Below, piece by piece: positions 7,973 to 16,320 of a DNA stretch of 64,000 nucleotides; the stretch's first letter is position 1, and every line of letters begins with the position of its first letter. Where the stretch lies: positions 43,343 through 107,342 of the forward strand of contig CAKVCZ010000009.1 in assembly GCA_934726055.1 (NCBI GenBank). Reading direction: 5' to 3'. The notes under the pieces are model-generated. The model was not told the DNA's origin. It was given only the letters and a program-made list of their open reading frames with translations, and made no database searches. The DNA comes from an uncultured Candidatus Melainabacteria bacterium (GTDB taxonomy: Bacteria; Cyanobacteriota; Vampirovibrionia; Gastranaerophilales; Gastranaerophilaceae). The position numbers and the translations under genes were made by a program.

Positions 7973-9355
7973 ATGTTTAGAAAAGTTCTTGTCGCAAACC
8001 GCGGCGAAATTTCTGTTAGAGTTATTAGAGCATGCCGTGAACTTGGAATTCCGACAGTAGCTGTATATTCAGAAGCTGATGCAAATTCATTGCACGTTAG
8101 ATTAGCTACTGATGCATATTGTATCGGACCTGCAGACAGTTCAAAAAGTTATTTGAGCATACCTGCGATTATGTCTGTTGCAGAAATTTCAGGAGCAGAT
8201 GCAATCCACCCCGGATATGGTTTTATGTCAGAAAGAGCAGATTTTGCAGAAATTTGTGAACAACATGGTATAAAATTTATTGGCCCATCTGCATATTCTA
8301 TGAGAAAAATGGGCGATAAAGCTACTGCACGTAAAACGATGATTGAAAACGATGTCCCAGTTATACCCGGAACAGAAATTGTAAACGATGCTAAAGAAAT
8401 CAAAAAATTTGCAAAAAGAGTAGGTTATCCAATTATCTTAAAAGCAACTGCCGGCGGTGGCGGTAAGGGTATGAGAATTGTCAGAACCGATGATGAAGTT
8501 GAAAACAACTTAAAATTATGTCAAACAGAAGCAGAAAAAGCTTTCGGAAACCCTGGGGTTTATTGTGAAAAATATTTAGAAAATCCAAGACATATTGAAG
8601 TACAAATTATTGGCGACCAATACGGACACTACATTTATTTAGGGGAACGTGATTGTTCAATTCAAAGAAGACACCAAAAATTAATTGAAGAAACACCATC
8701 TCCTGCGATTGATGAAAGAACTCGTAAAAAAATGGGTGAAGCGGCAATTAGGGCTGCAAAAGCCGTAAAATACGAAGGCGTTGGAACTTGTGAATTTTTA
8801 CTTGATAGCGACGGAAAATGGTACTTCATGGAAATGAATACAAGAGTTCAAGTTGAGCATTGTATCACAGAAATGGTAACTCAAATTGATATTGTAAGAG
8901 AACAAATAAGAGTGGCTGCCGGTGAAAAACTCGATTACAAACAAAAAGATGTTGTTTTAAAAGGACATGCAATAGAATGTAGAATTAATGCAGAAAATCC
9001 TGAAAAAGATTTTATGCCATGTCCTGGATTAATAGAGGGTTATGTTGCACCCGGAGGATTTGGAGTTAGGGTTGATTCGCATGTTTATCCGGGATACAAA
9101 ATTCCACCGTATTACGATTCTATGATTGGTAAATTAATTTGTTGGGGAGAAAACAGAAATCAAGCAAGACGAAGAATTTATCAAGCCTTAAAAGAGTATG
9201 TAATTATCGGAGTTAATACAACAATTCCATTCCATCAATCAATTATTGAAGACGAAGTATTTATAAGCGGTAATTTCAATACAAGCTTTTTAGAAGATTT
9301 TTACACAAGAACGGGAAATTTCCAAAAAGATAAAGAAAAGCAAGAAAACAAATAA
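7973..9355 (+). CDS. accC: Acetyl-CoA carboxylase, biotin carboxylase subunit
   Basis: ATP-dependent carboxylation of the biotin on AccB, the first committed step of fatty-acid synthesis. The 460-aa protein has the N-terminal biotin carboxylase domain (FRKVLVANRGEI), an ATP-grasp core with the Gly-rich loop TAGGGGKGMR, catalytic-region motifs ERDCSIQRRHQK and MNTRVQVEH, and the usual C-terminal domain. Length is typical of bacterial AccC. It follows accB by 20 bases. accA and accD are not in the window. Confidence 0.97.
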   Translation: MFRKVLVANRGEISVRVIRACRELGIPTVAVYSEADANSLHVRLATDAYCIGPADSSKSYLSIPAIMSVAEISGADAIHPGYGFMSERADFAEICEQHGIKFIGPSAYSMRKMGDKATARKTMIENDVPVIPGTEIVNDAKEIKKFAKRVGYPIILKATAGGGGKGMRIVRTDDEVENNLKLCQTEAEKAFGNPGVYCEKYLENPRHIEVQIIGDQYGHYIYLGERDCSIQRRHQKLIEETPSPAIDERTRKKMGEAAIRAAKAVKYEGVGTCEFLLDSDGKWYFMEMNTRVQVEHCITEMVTQIDIVREQIRVAAGEKLDYKQKDVVLKGHAIECRINAENPEKDFMPCPGLIEGYVAPGGFGVRVDSHVYPGYKIPPYYDSMIGKLICWGENRNQARRRIYQALKEYVIIGVNTTIPFHQSIIEDEVFISGNFNTSFLEDFYTRTGNFQKDKEKQENK

Positions 9356-9369
9356 AATATATTAATATT

Positions 9370-9398
9370 TTTACAACAAAGAAATTTGCGATTATAAT
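9370..9398 (+). promoter_or_regulatory. Promoter predicting a leaderless mRNA
   Basis: TTTACA (9370-9375) and TATAAT (9393-9398) are 17 bases apart. Six bases separate the -10 box from the ATG at 9405, so the transcript should start at or within a base of the start codon. No Shine-Dalgarno can fit. Confidence 0.6.
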
Positions 9399-9404
9399 AC
9401 TATT

Positions 9405-10349
9405 ATGTCAGACGATCAAGATTTACAAGAGATTCAAGAATTACAAGAAATTTTACGTGAAGATTCTTCAAACTTTCAGGCAAGACGGCGTTTAGCGGTT
9501 GTTTTGTTGGATAAAGGATTTAATGAAGAAGCCCTAAAGCAATTTCAATTCTTAATTAGTATTTTTCCGCAAGATGCTGGACTTTATTACAATAAAGGCA
9601 TTGTGCATGAAAAGATGCGAGATTTACCAAAAGCGGAGCAAGCCTATTTAAAAGCTATTGAAATAGCCCCTGATGAAACTGATTTTTATTACAATTTAGG
9701 ACTTGTTTATATTGATATGCGAGAATATGACAAAGCTATTGAAAGCTTTAAAACAGTTTTAGAAACGGATTCAGATGATTCAAACAGTTATTTCAATCTT
9801 GGACTTTGTTACGTAAAAAAAGAACAACCTGACATTGCAAAAATTTGTTTTATGAAAGCAGTTGCACTCAATAGCAATGATATTTTTGCCCATTTCCATT
9901 TAGGATATATATACAAAAATGAGGGCAAAATTCAAGAAGCAATAGCAGAATACAAAAAAGTTATAGAGCAATCGCCAAATTACAGTTGGGCATACTTTAA
10001 TCTTGCATCTATTGCTTATGATCAAGGCGATTATAATGAAGCACTCGGATACTTACAAAAAACACTGGAATATAATCCGAGAGATATTGACGCTTATAAA
10101 ATAATTACAAAAATTTTGTGTAAACTTGAACGCTATGACGAAGCTATGATGATGATGAAAGCAGCATTGGAAGAAATCCAAGATAACGGAGATTTGTTCT
10201 ACTTGATGGCACAAATTCACAAACACAAACAAATGTGGGAAGAATACAAACAATGTATGCAGCTTGCTATGCAAAATCATGAAACTCTATCTGTACAACC
10301 AAAAGTTATTCAAACAGAAATGGATAAAACTCTCGCTCAAGTAAGATAG
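9405..10349 (+). CDS. TPR-repeat protein
   Basis: A 314-aa soluble protein built almost entirely of tetratricopeptide repeats, roughly seven to eight 34-residue units from residue 12 to 285, recognisable by recurring Y.N.G......(D/E).A...Y.KA(I/V)E..P patterns. TPRs are protein-protein scaffolds; the partner is unknown. No signal peptide or membrane segment. Predicted to be translated from a leaderless mRNA. It faces the next gene tail to tail with only six bases between the stops. Confidence 0.85.
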   Translation: MSDDQDLQEIQELQEILREDSSNFQARRRLAVVLLDKGFNEEALKQFQFLISIFPQDAGLYYNKGIVHEKMRDLPKAEQAYLKAIEIAPDETDFYYNLGLVYIDMREYDKAIESFKTVLETDSDDSNSYFNLGLCYVKKEQPDIAKICFMKAVALNSNDIFAHFHLGYIYKNEGKIQEAIAEYKKVIEQSPNYSWAYFNLASIAYDQGDYNEALGYLQKTLEYNPRDIDAYKIITKILCKLERYDEAMMMMKAALEEIQDNGDLFYLMAQIHKHKQMWEEYKQCMQLAMQNHETLSVQPKVIQTEMDKTLAQVR

Positions 10350-10355
10350 CTTTAA

Positions 10356-11564
10356 TTAATTAACTAACCAATCTACAACATTTAATATTTTAATTCCGTT
10401 TTCATTTCCACCAACAAAAATATTGTCTTTGGTAAGAATGATTTTTTCATAGTTATCTTTTATACTTTGCAACGGTTTTAATTCCCTTGCTCTTGTTTCT
10501 TCTGAAAGTAAGGTTTCACATACTTGTATGTAGATTTTGTCATTGAATGTTGTTGCAATAAAATCAACTTCTTTATCATCAAATTTACCGATAGAAACTT
10601 TGTATCCTCTACTTAAAAGTTCCAAAAATACTACATTCTCTAGTATATGACCTCTGTCCACATCTTTATAGTCAAGGAAGAAATTTCTTAAACCTGTATC
10701 AACCATGTAATACTTGCCTTGAGTTTTTAAATAGTCTTTACCTTTTATGTCATATCGTTTGATACCGTAGAACACAAAAGCATTTTCAAGCAAACTAATA
10801 TAATCATCAATTGCTGATAGATGAACACCTTTTTTTATAAGTTGCTCAGATACAAGAGTATTTTTAATTTTGTTTAATGAGGTTGAATTTCCGATATTAT
10901 CTGCCAAAAAACTTGTTATTTTGTTTAGTAATGAAATATCTTTAATATTTGCCTGTGAAATTATATCTTTTACTAAAACAGTTGAAAAAATACCGTCAAG
11001 TGTTTGCCTTATTAATTTTTCATCAAAATTGAAATCTTTTAACCCTGGCATGCCGCCATATTTTAAATACAAATTGAATTTTTCATCTTTTGTCATATTT
11101 TCTAAATTGTAAAAAGTTAAAAATTCTTTGAAGGTTAATGGTTGCATTTTAATTTCAACATATCTTCCTGATAAATATGTTGATAATTGGGATGAAAGCA
11201 AGTACGCATTTGAACCTGTTATATAAATATCAATATTTTTCTTTAAACGAAGCGAATTTACAGTAAGTTCCCATTTATCCAGCTTTTGAACTTCATCAAG
11301 AAACAAATATAAGTTGCCTTTTAAAGTTTTTGCCCTGTTTTCAACCAACTCATTGAGTTCCAAATAAGTCATATTACCAAATTTCAAATCTTCAAAATTT
11401 ATCTGCAAAATGTTATCTTCGCTAACATTTTGCTTTTTAAGATATTGTGCAAAAAGTTCTAATAATGACGATTTGCCGCAGCGTCTTATCCCTGTTATAA
11501 CTTTAATTTGCTCTTTGTCTTTGAAATTTATAAGCTGATTTAAATAAATGGGTCTATTGAACAT
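10356..11564 (-). CDS. AAA+ ATPase with C-terminal DUF4143-type domain
   Basis: A 402-aa protein of the common ATP-binding AAA_14/DUF4143 family. The N-terminus has a Walker A variant GIRRCGKSS (about residues 25-33), Walker B LFLDEVQ (about 88-94), and sensor-like YITGSNAYLLS. The C-terminal part contains EVDFIAT and is reminiscent of a nuclease-like fold in this family. Cellular role is not established; proposals include DNA-linked or toxin-like functions. AAAGGAG precedes the ATG. The promoter carries three copies of a 12-bp repeat, suggesting tight or self control. Confidence 0.85.
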   Translation of the reverse strand: MFNRPIYLNQLINFKDKEQIKVITGIRRCGKSSLLELFAQYLKKQNVSEDNILQINFEDLKFGNMTYLELNELVENRAKTLKGNLYLFLDEVQKLDKWELTVNSLRLKKNIDIYITGSNAYLLSSQLSTYLSGRYVEIKMQPLTFKEFLTFYNLENMTKDEKFNLYLKYGGMPGLKDFNFDEKLIRQTLDGIFSTVLVKDIISQANIKDISLLNKITSFLADNIGNSTSLNKIKNTLVSEQLIKKGVHLSAIDDYISLLENAFVFYGIKRYDIKGKDYLKTQGKYYMVDTGLRNFFLDYKDVDRGHILENVVFLELLSRGYKVSIGKFDDKEVDFIATTFNDKIYIQVCETLLSEETRARELKPLQSIKDNYEKIILTKDNIFVGGNENGIKILNVVDWLVN

Positions 11565-11582
11565 ATAAACTCCTTTATTTAT

Positions 11583-11642
11583 ATTATAGTAAAAAACTCT
11601 GCATTTTTCAAGAGTTTTTTACATATTTTGTAAAAAACTCTT
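11583..11642 (-). promoter_or_regulatory. Promoter with triple operator-like repeat before the DUF4143 ATPase
   Basis: On the minus strand TTGAAA (11606-11611) and TATAAT (11583-11588) are 17 bases apart. Three copies of a 12-13-bp element surround it: 11589-11600 fills the spacer next to the -10 box, 11610-11622 touches the -35 box in the opposite orientation, and 11630-11642 lies upstream. The last two form a perfect 13-bp inverted repeat with a 7-base gap. This layout suits a repressor covering the promoter. Confidence 0.55.
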
Positions 11643-11819
11643 GATTTTTATCTATTTTTTTTAGGCACAAATTTTTATCTGATTTTTATTCTACTTACAG
11701 CTGGTTTTTGTTCCCCATTTTAAATCATCCAAATTACATACCCTCTTTTATATCTGATATCTGAAATTGAAAATTAATTTTAAAATGATTTGTTTCAAAA
11801 TAAAATCTTTACAAAAAAG

Positions 11820-11847
11820 CAAAAAAAAAGAACGCAAAAACGTTCTT
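11820..11847 (-). terminator. Rho-independent terminator
   Basis: On the minus strand a stem AAGAACG/CGTTCTT with a six-base loop is followed directly by a run of at least eight T. It sits downstream of the 49-codon gene at 11902-12051 and supports that gene being transcribed. Confidence 0.7.
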
Positions 11848-11901
11848 GAAAATTCGTGTATAGGGAAGGAAATAAGGAAATATAATAAACACATTATTGT
11901 C

Positions 11902-12051
11902 CTAATTAATACCGGACAATGACATAAAACTTTCTTTAATAAAATCGCAATACAAAGCAATATCATCACGATTATTATTATCAACTTCTATTGACTCATC
12001 ACATGTTTTAAGATCTACTATGATATTTTCATTTCTTAAATCATTATACAT
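11902..12051 (-). CDS. Small acidic protein, 49 aa, unknown
   Basis: The ATG at 12051 is seven bases after AGGGG, and the frame stays open for 49 codons to a TAG. A second ATG two codons upstream abuts the AGGGG, so it is less likely. The product is acidic and polar (many Asp, Glu and Asn, two Cys, no membrane segment). A dedicated terminator 55 bases downstream argues for a real transcript. No family is recognised. Regulatory or antitoxin-like roles are guesses only. Confidence 0.5.
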   Translation of the reverse strand: MYNDLRNENIIVDLKTCDESIEVDNNNRDDIALYCDFIKESFMSLSGIN

Positions 12052-12236
12052 ACACATACCCCTAATAAATTTTTTATTTAGTTGTATTTAACTTACATTT
12101 TTTATATCGGAGCAGCATTGTAAAAACTTTAGGATTTTAAGTAATGTTGTTACATAAGTTTACAAAATAAAGTTTTCCTTAAATTTTAAATCACCTAAAA
12201 GCGTTGTTATTATTTAAACACACTGAATTAAATTTT

Positions 12237-12764
12237 TTATTCAACATATCGACGCTTCATGATAATGTTACCATGTTCATCGTAGGCATTACTTTTTACC
12301 CAATGGGCAAGAAGTTTTCCGTCTTTTGCATAAATATATGTTTCACTCTTTGAAACTCTTAACGACATATTCACAAGTTTTCCGGCTGTATTGTATTTGT
12401 AACTTTTGTATGGGTATTCTAAAGATTGCTTTTTTTCTACATACATTAAAACACCGGCAGCTCCATAATAATATACTTTATAAGGATCGTCTTTTTTTTG
12501 AACTGCATAAGTTCCATCAGAGAAATAAGCTAAAGTTCTATCTTTTAAATCAGTAACACCCTTTAGCATATAATTGGCATTTTGTTCATATTCCGCATCC
12601 GTATAGAATCCGTTTATTTCATCAGTTTTTATTGTATAAGAAACTGATTCCATCAAATCATCACGAGCAGAATCAACATCATAACTTACACCACCTTGCA
12701 AAACTTCTGCATGTGATGTTAGACCAAATATTAAAAGTATTAGAACAATTAAATATCTTTTCAT
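12237..12764 (-). CDS. Exported protein with YD/MORN-like repeats
   Basis: 175 aa starting with a clear signal peptide (MKRYLIVLILLIFGLTSHA, cut about residue 19). The second half has repeated short elements of the form Y.Y...G.L.......Y (about 95-165), similar to YD or MORN-like repeats of secreted proteins. Function unknown. I chose the ATG at 12764 because the signal peptide begins there and because a TTGACT-16-TAATAT promoter (12772-12799, minus) ends seven bases before it; upstream in-frame codons add a polar extension. Confidence 0.65.
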   Translation of the reverse strand: MKRYLIVLILLIFGLTSHAEVLQGGVSYDVDSARDDLMESVSYTIKTDEINGFYTDAEYEQNANYMLKGVTDLKDRTLAYFSDGTYAVQKKDDPYKVYYYGAAGVLMYVEKKQSLEYPYKSYKYNTAGKLVNMSLRVSKSETYIYAKDGKLLAHWVKSNAYDEHGNIIMKRRYVE

Positions 12765-12771
12765 ACTTTTT

Positions 12772-12799
12772 ATATTAATAAAATTTCTTTTTAAGTCAA
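12772..12799 (-). promoter_or_regulatory. Promoter predicting a leaderless mRNA
   Basis: On the minus strand TTGACT (12794-12799) and TAATAT (12772-12777) have a 16-base spacer, and the -10 ends seven bases before the ATG at 12764. It lies in the short gap after the sigma-factor gene. Confidence 0.55.
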
Positions 12800-12804
12800 A
12801 ATAA

Positions 12805-13626
12805 TTAAACGATAGTTTTTTGTAAACGTTCAACCCTATTTTCTGAAAGAATATTTTTAAGTTTCATAATTGCTTGAGCATGAAGTTGACAAACTCTGGA
12901 TTCAGAAACTTCAATAGTATCACCAATTTCTTTTAGTGTCATATTTTCGTGATAGTAAAGAACCATTATCATTCTTTCTCTTTCAGGTAAACGCTTTAAG
13001 GCATTTTCAAGCTCAGATTTAACATCCTTTTCTTCCATTGCTTCTGCCGGTGTTAACCTGTTTTCATCCTGAATAGTGTCAATTATTTCCATACTATCAT
13101 CCGAAGAACCACGTTTCTCGTATAATGAGCCGACTGTTGTATCTTCAGACAAAATTTGATCAACCTTTTGCGGTTCCATATCTAAGAAATCCGCAACTTC
13201 TAGTGTTGTTGCAGGTCTGCCAAGTTGTTGACGCAATTGTTCTTGAGCTTGTTTTACATCCTTAATTTTCTTTCTTGCACTACGTGGCAAAAAGTCTTGT
13301 GAACGAATTTTGTCGATAATATTACCACGAATTCTCATCAACGCATAAGTTTCAAACCTTGCACCTTTATCCGGTTTGTATTTTTCTATTGCATCAATTA
13401 AACCTTCTACACCATAACTTGAAATATCTTCAATTGAAAAAGTTGGCGGTAATGACACTTTGACACGACCTACAACATAACGTGTAAGATAAATATATTG
13501 CACAATTAAAGTATCTCTGACTTTTTTGTTTGTTCTGTCTTTGAAATACGTTTCCCAAAGAGCTTCTAATTCTTCATCAGAAATTCTTTTTATGTTGTTA
13601 TAAGAATTGTCAAAATTCTCTGTCAT
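12805..13626 (-). CDS. RNA polymerase sigma factor, FliA/WhiG type
   Basis: 273-aa group 3 sigma factor. Region 2 shows DISSYGVEGLIDAIEKY and FETYALMRIRGNIID (-10 recognition), a region 3 segment follows, and region 4 shows LPERERMIMVLYYHE followed by the VSESRVCQLH helix for -35 contact. This layout matches the sigma-28 family that controls motility genes or, in other lineages, development and envelope genes. No FlgM-type anti-sigma or flagellar structural operon is visible nearby. A G-rich GGGGGA precedes the ATG. The target promoters are unknown. Confidence 0.88.
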   Translation of the reverse strand: MTENFDNSYNNIKRISDEELEALWETYFKDRTNKKVRDTLIVQYIYLTRYVVGRVKVSLPPTFSIEDISSYGVEGLIDAIEKYKPDKGARFETYALMRIRGNIIDKIRSQDFLPRSARKKIKDVKQAQEQLRQQLGRPATTLEVADFLDMEPQKVDQILSEDTTVGSLYEKRGSSDDSMEIIDTIQDENRLTPAEAMEEKDVKSELENALKRLPERERMIMVLYYHENMTLKEIGDTIEVSESRVCQLHAQAIMKLKNILSENRVERLQKTIV

Positions 13627-13754
13627 TCCCCCGTCCAGAATATTTAAAAATCTATGGTTTTGTAATCATTATTACTACACTACTATTCTAAATGATTTTA
13701 TAAATATATCATCGTTTAAAAAGAGGATATTCTTTTTTAGTGATAACAACAAAA

Positions 13755-13782
13755 ATTGAGATATAAAAATTTATATCTCAAT
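13755..13782 (-). terminator. Perfect 13-bp AT-rich hairpin, probable terminator
   Basis: 13-base arms flank two central bases, and on the minus strand a TTTTTG tract follows. It lies after the stop of the 66-codon gene and before the sigma-factor gene, so it likely ends the former. Confidence 0.6.
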
Positions 13783-13805
13783 AAATCAACTACAAAATAA
13801 AATTT

Positions 13806-14006
13806 TTATGTCCAATTAGCTTCTGCTAAAAGCAATTGTTTAGCATATTCACTAATTTCAGCAGTATCTTCTATTAATTCGGGATTGCCGGATTGTGCAG
13901 CAGTCAAAGATGCCTCTTGACCTTTTGTTGCAACCTGAACCGCAGCTCTAACCAAATCTGCTTGATAAGATAAACAATTCAAATCTGAAATTTCGTTCAT
14001 ATCCAT
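13806..14006 (-). CDS. Small helical protein, 66 aa, unknown
   Basis: AAGGA precedes the ATG and a hairpin terminator follows the stop, so this is a complete single-gene unit. The product is Ala/Gln-rich and predicted helical (repeated A..A segments at 21-60), with no signal peptide. The general look recalls short structural or motility-type proteins such as YjfB, but I cannot show homology. Located between glutaredoxin and the FliA-type sigma factor. Confidence 0.6.
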   Translation of the reverse strand: MDMNEISDLNCLSYQADLVRAAVQVATKGQEASLTAAQSGNPELIEDTAEISEYAKQLLLAEANWT

Positions 14007-14105
14007 ATAATCAAATCCTTAAATTACTTATACTTTTTTATTCCCCTAACATGCTTTTTTATAACACGGTTTGAAAATATTGTAAAATAATTTAAAATTT
14101 TATTT

Positions 14106-14333
14106 TTACAAAGTTTTTAAATATTCTATTATATCTTTTGATTCATACATTGTTATGTTTTTTTCATTATCGAAAAGGAAAGGAACTTGTCTTTTTCCTC
14201 CAAGTTGAATCATCATATCATAATTCTGTTGATTATTTATATCCAAAAGTTCATATTTTAGTTTTGTACTTTCTAAATAATTAATAACTTTTTTACAATA
14301 CGGACAAGTTGGCAACATAAATATATTAATCAT
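14106..14333 (-). CDS. Glutaredoxin-like protein
   Basis: 75 aa with a thioredoxin fold pattern: CPYC redox site (residues 10-13), the cis-Pro turn RQVPF (about 48-52) and a C-terminal helix. Members reduce disulfides or glutathionylated proteins; in organisms without glutathione, relatives work with thioredoxin reductase. AAAAGGAG lies before the ATG. Single-gene unit. Confidence 0.87.
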   Translation of the reverse strand: MINIFMLPTCPYCKKVINYLESTKLKYELLDINNQQNYDMMIQLGGKRQVPFLFDNEKNITMYESKDIIEYLKTL

Positions 14334-14507
14334 TTTAAATCTCCTTTTTCAAATATTTTAAAACTTTTTATATTTTTTTTAATTACCATTTTGGAGATTT
14401 TTAAGTATATTTTTCGCTATTAAAAAATTTTAAAAACTTTTAAATATCTAAAATTAATAGTATAATAATCTTGATTGACAGAAATTATTATCAAAAAGGT
14501 GAAACTT

Positions 14508-16241
14508 ATGACAACAAATTATGAATTTGAACTAAATTTATCAACAGAAGAACTTGAAAAAAGAACAAATAAAGATTATTTAGCACCAAAAGTTCTATTA
14601 AAACCTGATTCAAAAGAATATTTAGAACTTGCAGAAGGTGATAAACAAGCATTGAAACACCTAACTATTACGGCAAAAATATTCGATGATGTTTTTATGC
14701 AAATGGATAATGTAAACAATCTTGCATTTAGAGAATACCTTGAAAAAGAAGTTAATCAAGGTAACAAAAATGCCGAAATGACATTAAAATTATTCAACGC
14801 ACAACATGGAATTTGTGCAATTGATACGGAATCAAATATGGTAATTCTTGCAAAAGGCGAACAAGAATTACCGGGAAAAGCTTTCTATCCGACAGATTTG
14901 ACAGTTGATGAATTTCACAAGATATTAATAAAAATGTTAGAGGACGGAAAAAAAGAAGAAGTTGCACAGATTTTAAATCAACGTTCAATTGTAGAACGCG
15001 ATGGAGATAGACTTAAAGCAATAGACTATTGCGACAAATTTAAAGAAGAATTTAACAAAATTGCTGATGAATTGGAAAAAGCAGCTAAAGTTTCTACAAA
15101 CAAAGATTTCAATGAATATTTAGAGCTTCAAGCAAAAGCACTTAGAACAGCAGATCCAATGCTTGATGCTTACGCAGACAAAAAATGGGCAACCTTACAA
15201 GACACACCTTTAGAATACACCATTACAAGAGAACAATATGCCGATAGAATGACAGGCACTGTAATGGAAAACGAAAAATTAAACACAATGCTTCAACAAG
15301 CAGGTATAATCCCTCAATCGAAAGATGCACTTGGTTGTCGTGTTGGAATTGTTAACAAAAAAGGTACTGAAGATTTGCTAAAAATTAAAGAATACTTGCC
15401 AATGCTATCTGAACGTATGCCATTAGCAGACAAATACACTCAGACTATTTCATCATCAGGTGATGCCAAACAAACAATGGTAGATGTTGATTTAGTTGCC
15501 TTAACAGGAGATGGAGGTGCTTATAGAGGCGGAGTAACCTTAGCCGAAAATCTTCCAAACGGAGATAAATTATCTTTGACAATCGGTGGCGGTAGAAGAA
15601 ATGTTTATCATAGACAAATCAGAGTAACTTCTCAACCTGAAAAAATCCAAAAACGTCTTGATGCAATTTTAGATAAAAAATTCCATCCGCTATATAAAGA
15701 AGAAGCAGATCACTGGTTCACAATAGGACACGAAAACGCTCATTCTCTCGGACCAAAAGAAGGTGATGAAGGTTTAGGCAAATATAGAAACATAATTGAA
15801 GAAAATAAAGCCGATATGGGTTCATTGTCATTCTTAAACGATTTAGTTGAAGTTGGAATGTACACAAACGAACAAAAAGAACAAATGTTAGTTAATTTTG
15901 CAACAAATTCATTCTTAAAATCAAAACCTACAATGAATCAAGCACACAGAGTTCGTACAGTAATGCAAGCACATTATTTTATGAAAGAAGGTGCAATATC
16001 ACTAAATAACGACAATAAAATAGAAATTAACTTGGAAAAAATGATACCGACAGCGAAAAAAATGTTGACTGAAATTATCGAAGTTCAATTGTCAGGAGAT
16101 TTCAAAACCGCTGAAGACTTTGTAAACAGAAACTTTGTATGGAACGAAACCAACGAAATTATCGCTACAAAAATAAGAGAAGTAAACAAAACTCTAAACG
16201 GTATCGTTGAATCTCCACTTGCAGATGAATTGTTGAAATAA
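14508..16241 (+). CDS. Peptidase M49-like (dipeptidyl-peptidase III family) zinc protein
   Basis: 577 aa from the ATG at 14508, which has AAGGTGA seven bases upstream; an upstream TTG is in frame but lies before that ribosome site. Near residue 415 it has GHENAHSLGP (HExxH zinc site) followed by IEENKADMGSL, matching the HExxxH/HExxH...EExxAD arrangement of M49-like hydrolases, where the Glu is the third zinc ligand. No signal peptide, so cytosolic. M49 enzymes remove dipeptides from short peptides, and the bacterial DPP3-like branch is poorly characterised. A TATAAT at 14461-14466 may be its -10 box. Confidence 0.7.
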   Translation: MTTNYEFELNLSTEELEKRTNKDYLAPKVLLKPDSKEYLELAEGDKQALKHLTITAKIFDDVFMQMDNVNNLAFREYLEKEVNQGNKNAEMTLKLFNAQHGICAIDTESNMVILAKGEQELPGKAFYPTDLTVDEFHKILIKMLEDGKKEEVAQILNQRSIVERDGDRLKAIDYCDKFKEEFNKIADELEKAAKVSTNKDFNEYLELQAKALRTADPMLDAYADKKWATLQDTPLEYTITREQYADRMTGTVMENEKLNTMLQQAGIIPQSKDALGCRVGIVNKKGTEDLLKIKEYLPMLSERMPLADKYTQTISSSGDAKQTMVDVDLVALTGDGGAYRGGVTLAENLPNGDKLSLTIGGGRRNVYHRQIRVTSQPEKIQKRLDAILDKKFHPLYKEEADHWFTIGHENAHSLGPKEGDEGLGKYRNIIEENKADMGSLSFLNDLVEVGMYTNEQKEQMLVNFATNSFLKSKPTMNQAHRVRTVMQAHYFMKEGAISLNNDNKIEINLEKMIPTAKKMLTEIIEVQLSGDFKTAEDFVNRNFVWNETNEIIATKIREVNKTLNGIVESPLADELLK

Positions 16242-16252
16242 ATAAATCGTAA

Positions 16253-16283
16253 AACAAGAACAGTTTAATAAACTGTTCTTGTT
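16253..16283. terminator. 14-bp perfect hairpin between convergent genes
   Basis: Arms 16253-16266 and 16270-16283 are exact reverse complements around three bases. Short T runs follow on the minus side. Probably a two-way terminator for the M49-like gene and the convergent orphan gene. Confidence 0.6.
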
Positions 16284-16295
16284 CGTGTCGAGTGT

Positions 16296-16318
16296 AAAAA
16301 TCTTATGAGTAGATTTTT
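16296..16318 (+). terminator. Second hairpin with T tail, plus strand
   Basis: Arms of eight bases (16296-16303 and 16311-16318) around a seven-base loop, ending in a T run, three bases before the minus-strand stop at 16321. Confidence 0.5.
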
Positions 16319-16320
16319 TA

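Larger units (their letters stand above)
11565..11901. other. Intergenic stretch between the ATPase and a 49-codon gene
   Basis: About 340 bases with no convincing gene. It holds the ATPase promoter and repeats (11583-11642) at one end and the terminator of the small minus-strand gene (11820-11847) at the other. A minus-strand open frame from 11748 to 11984 runs through the terminator and the small gene in another frame and has no ribosome site, so I do not call it. Confidence 0.6.

Noticed and set aside
11748..11984. Hydrophobic 78-codon minus-strand open frame
   Set aside because: It crosses a terminator and the better-supported 49-codon gene in a different frame and lacks a ribosome site.
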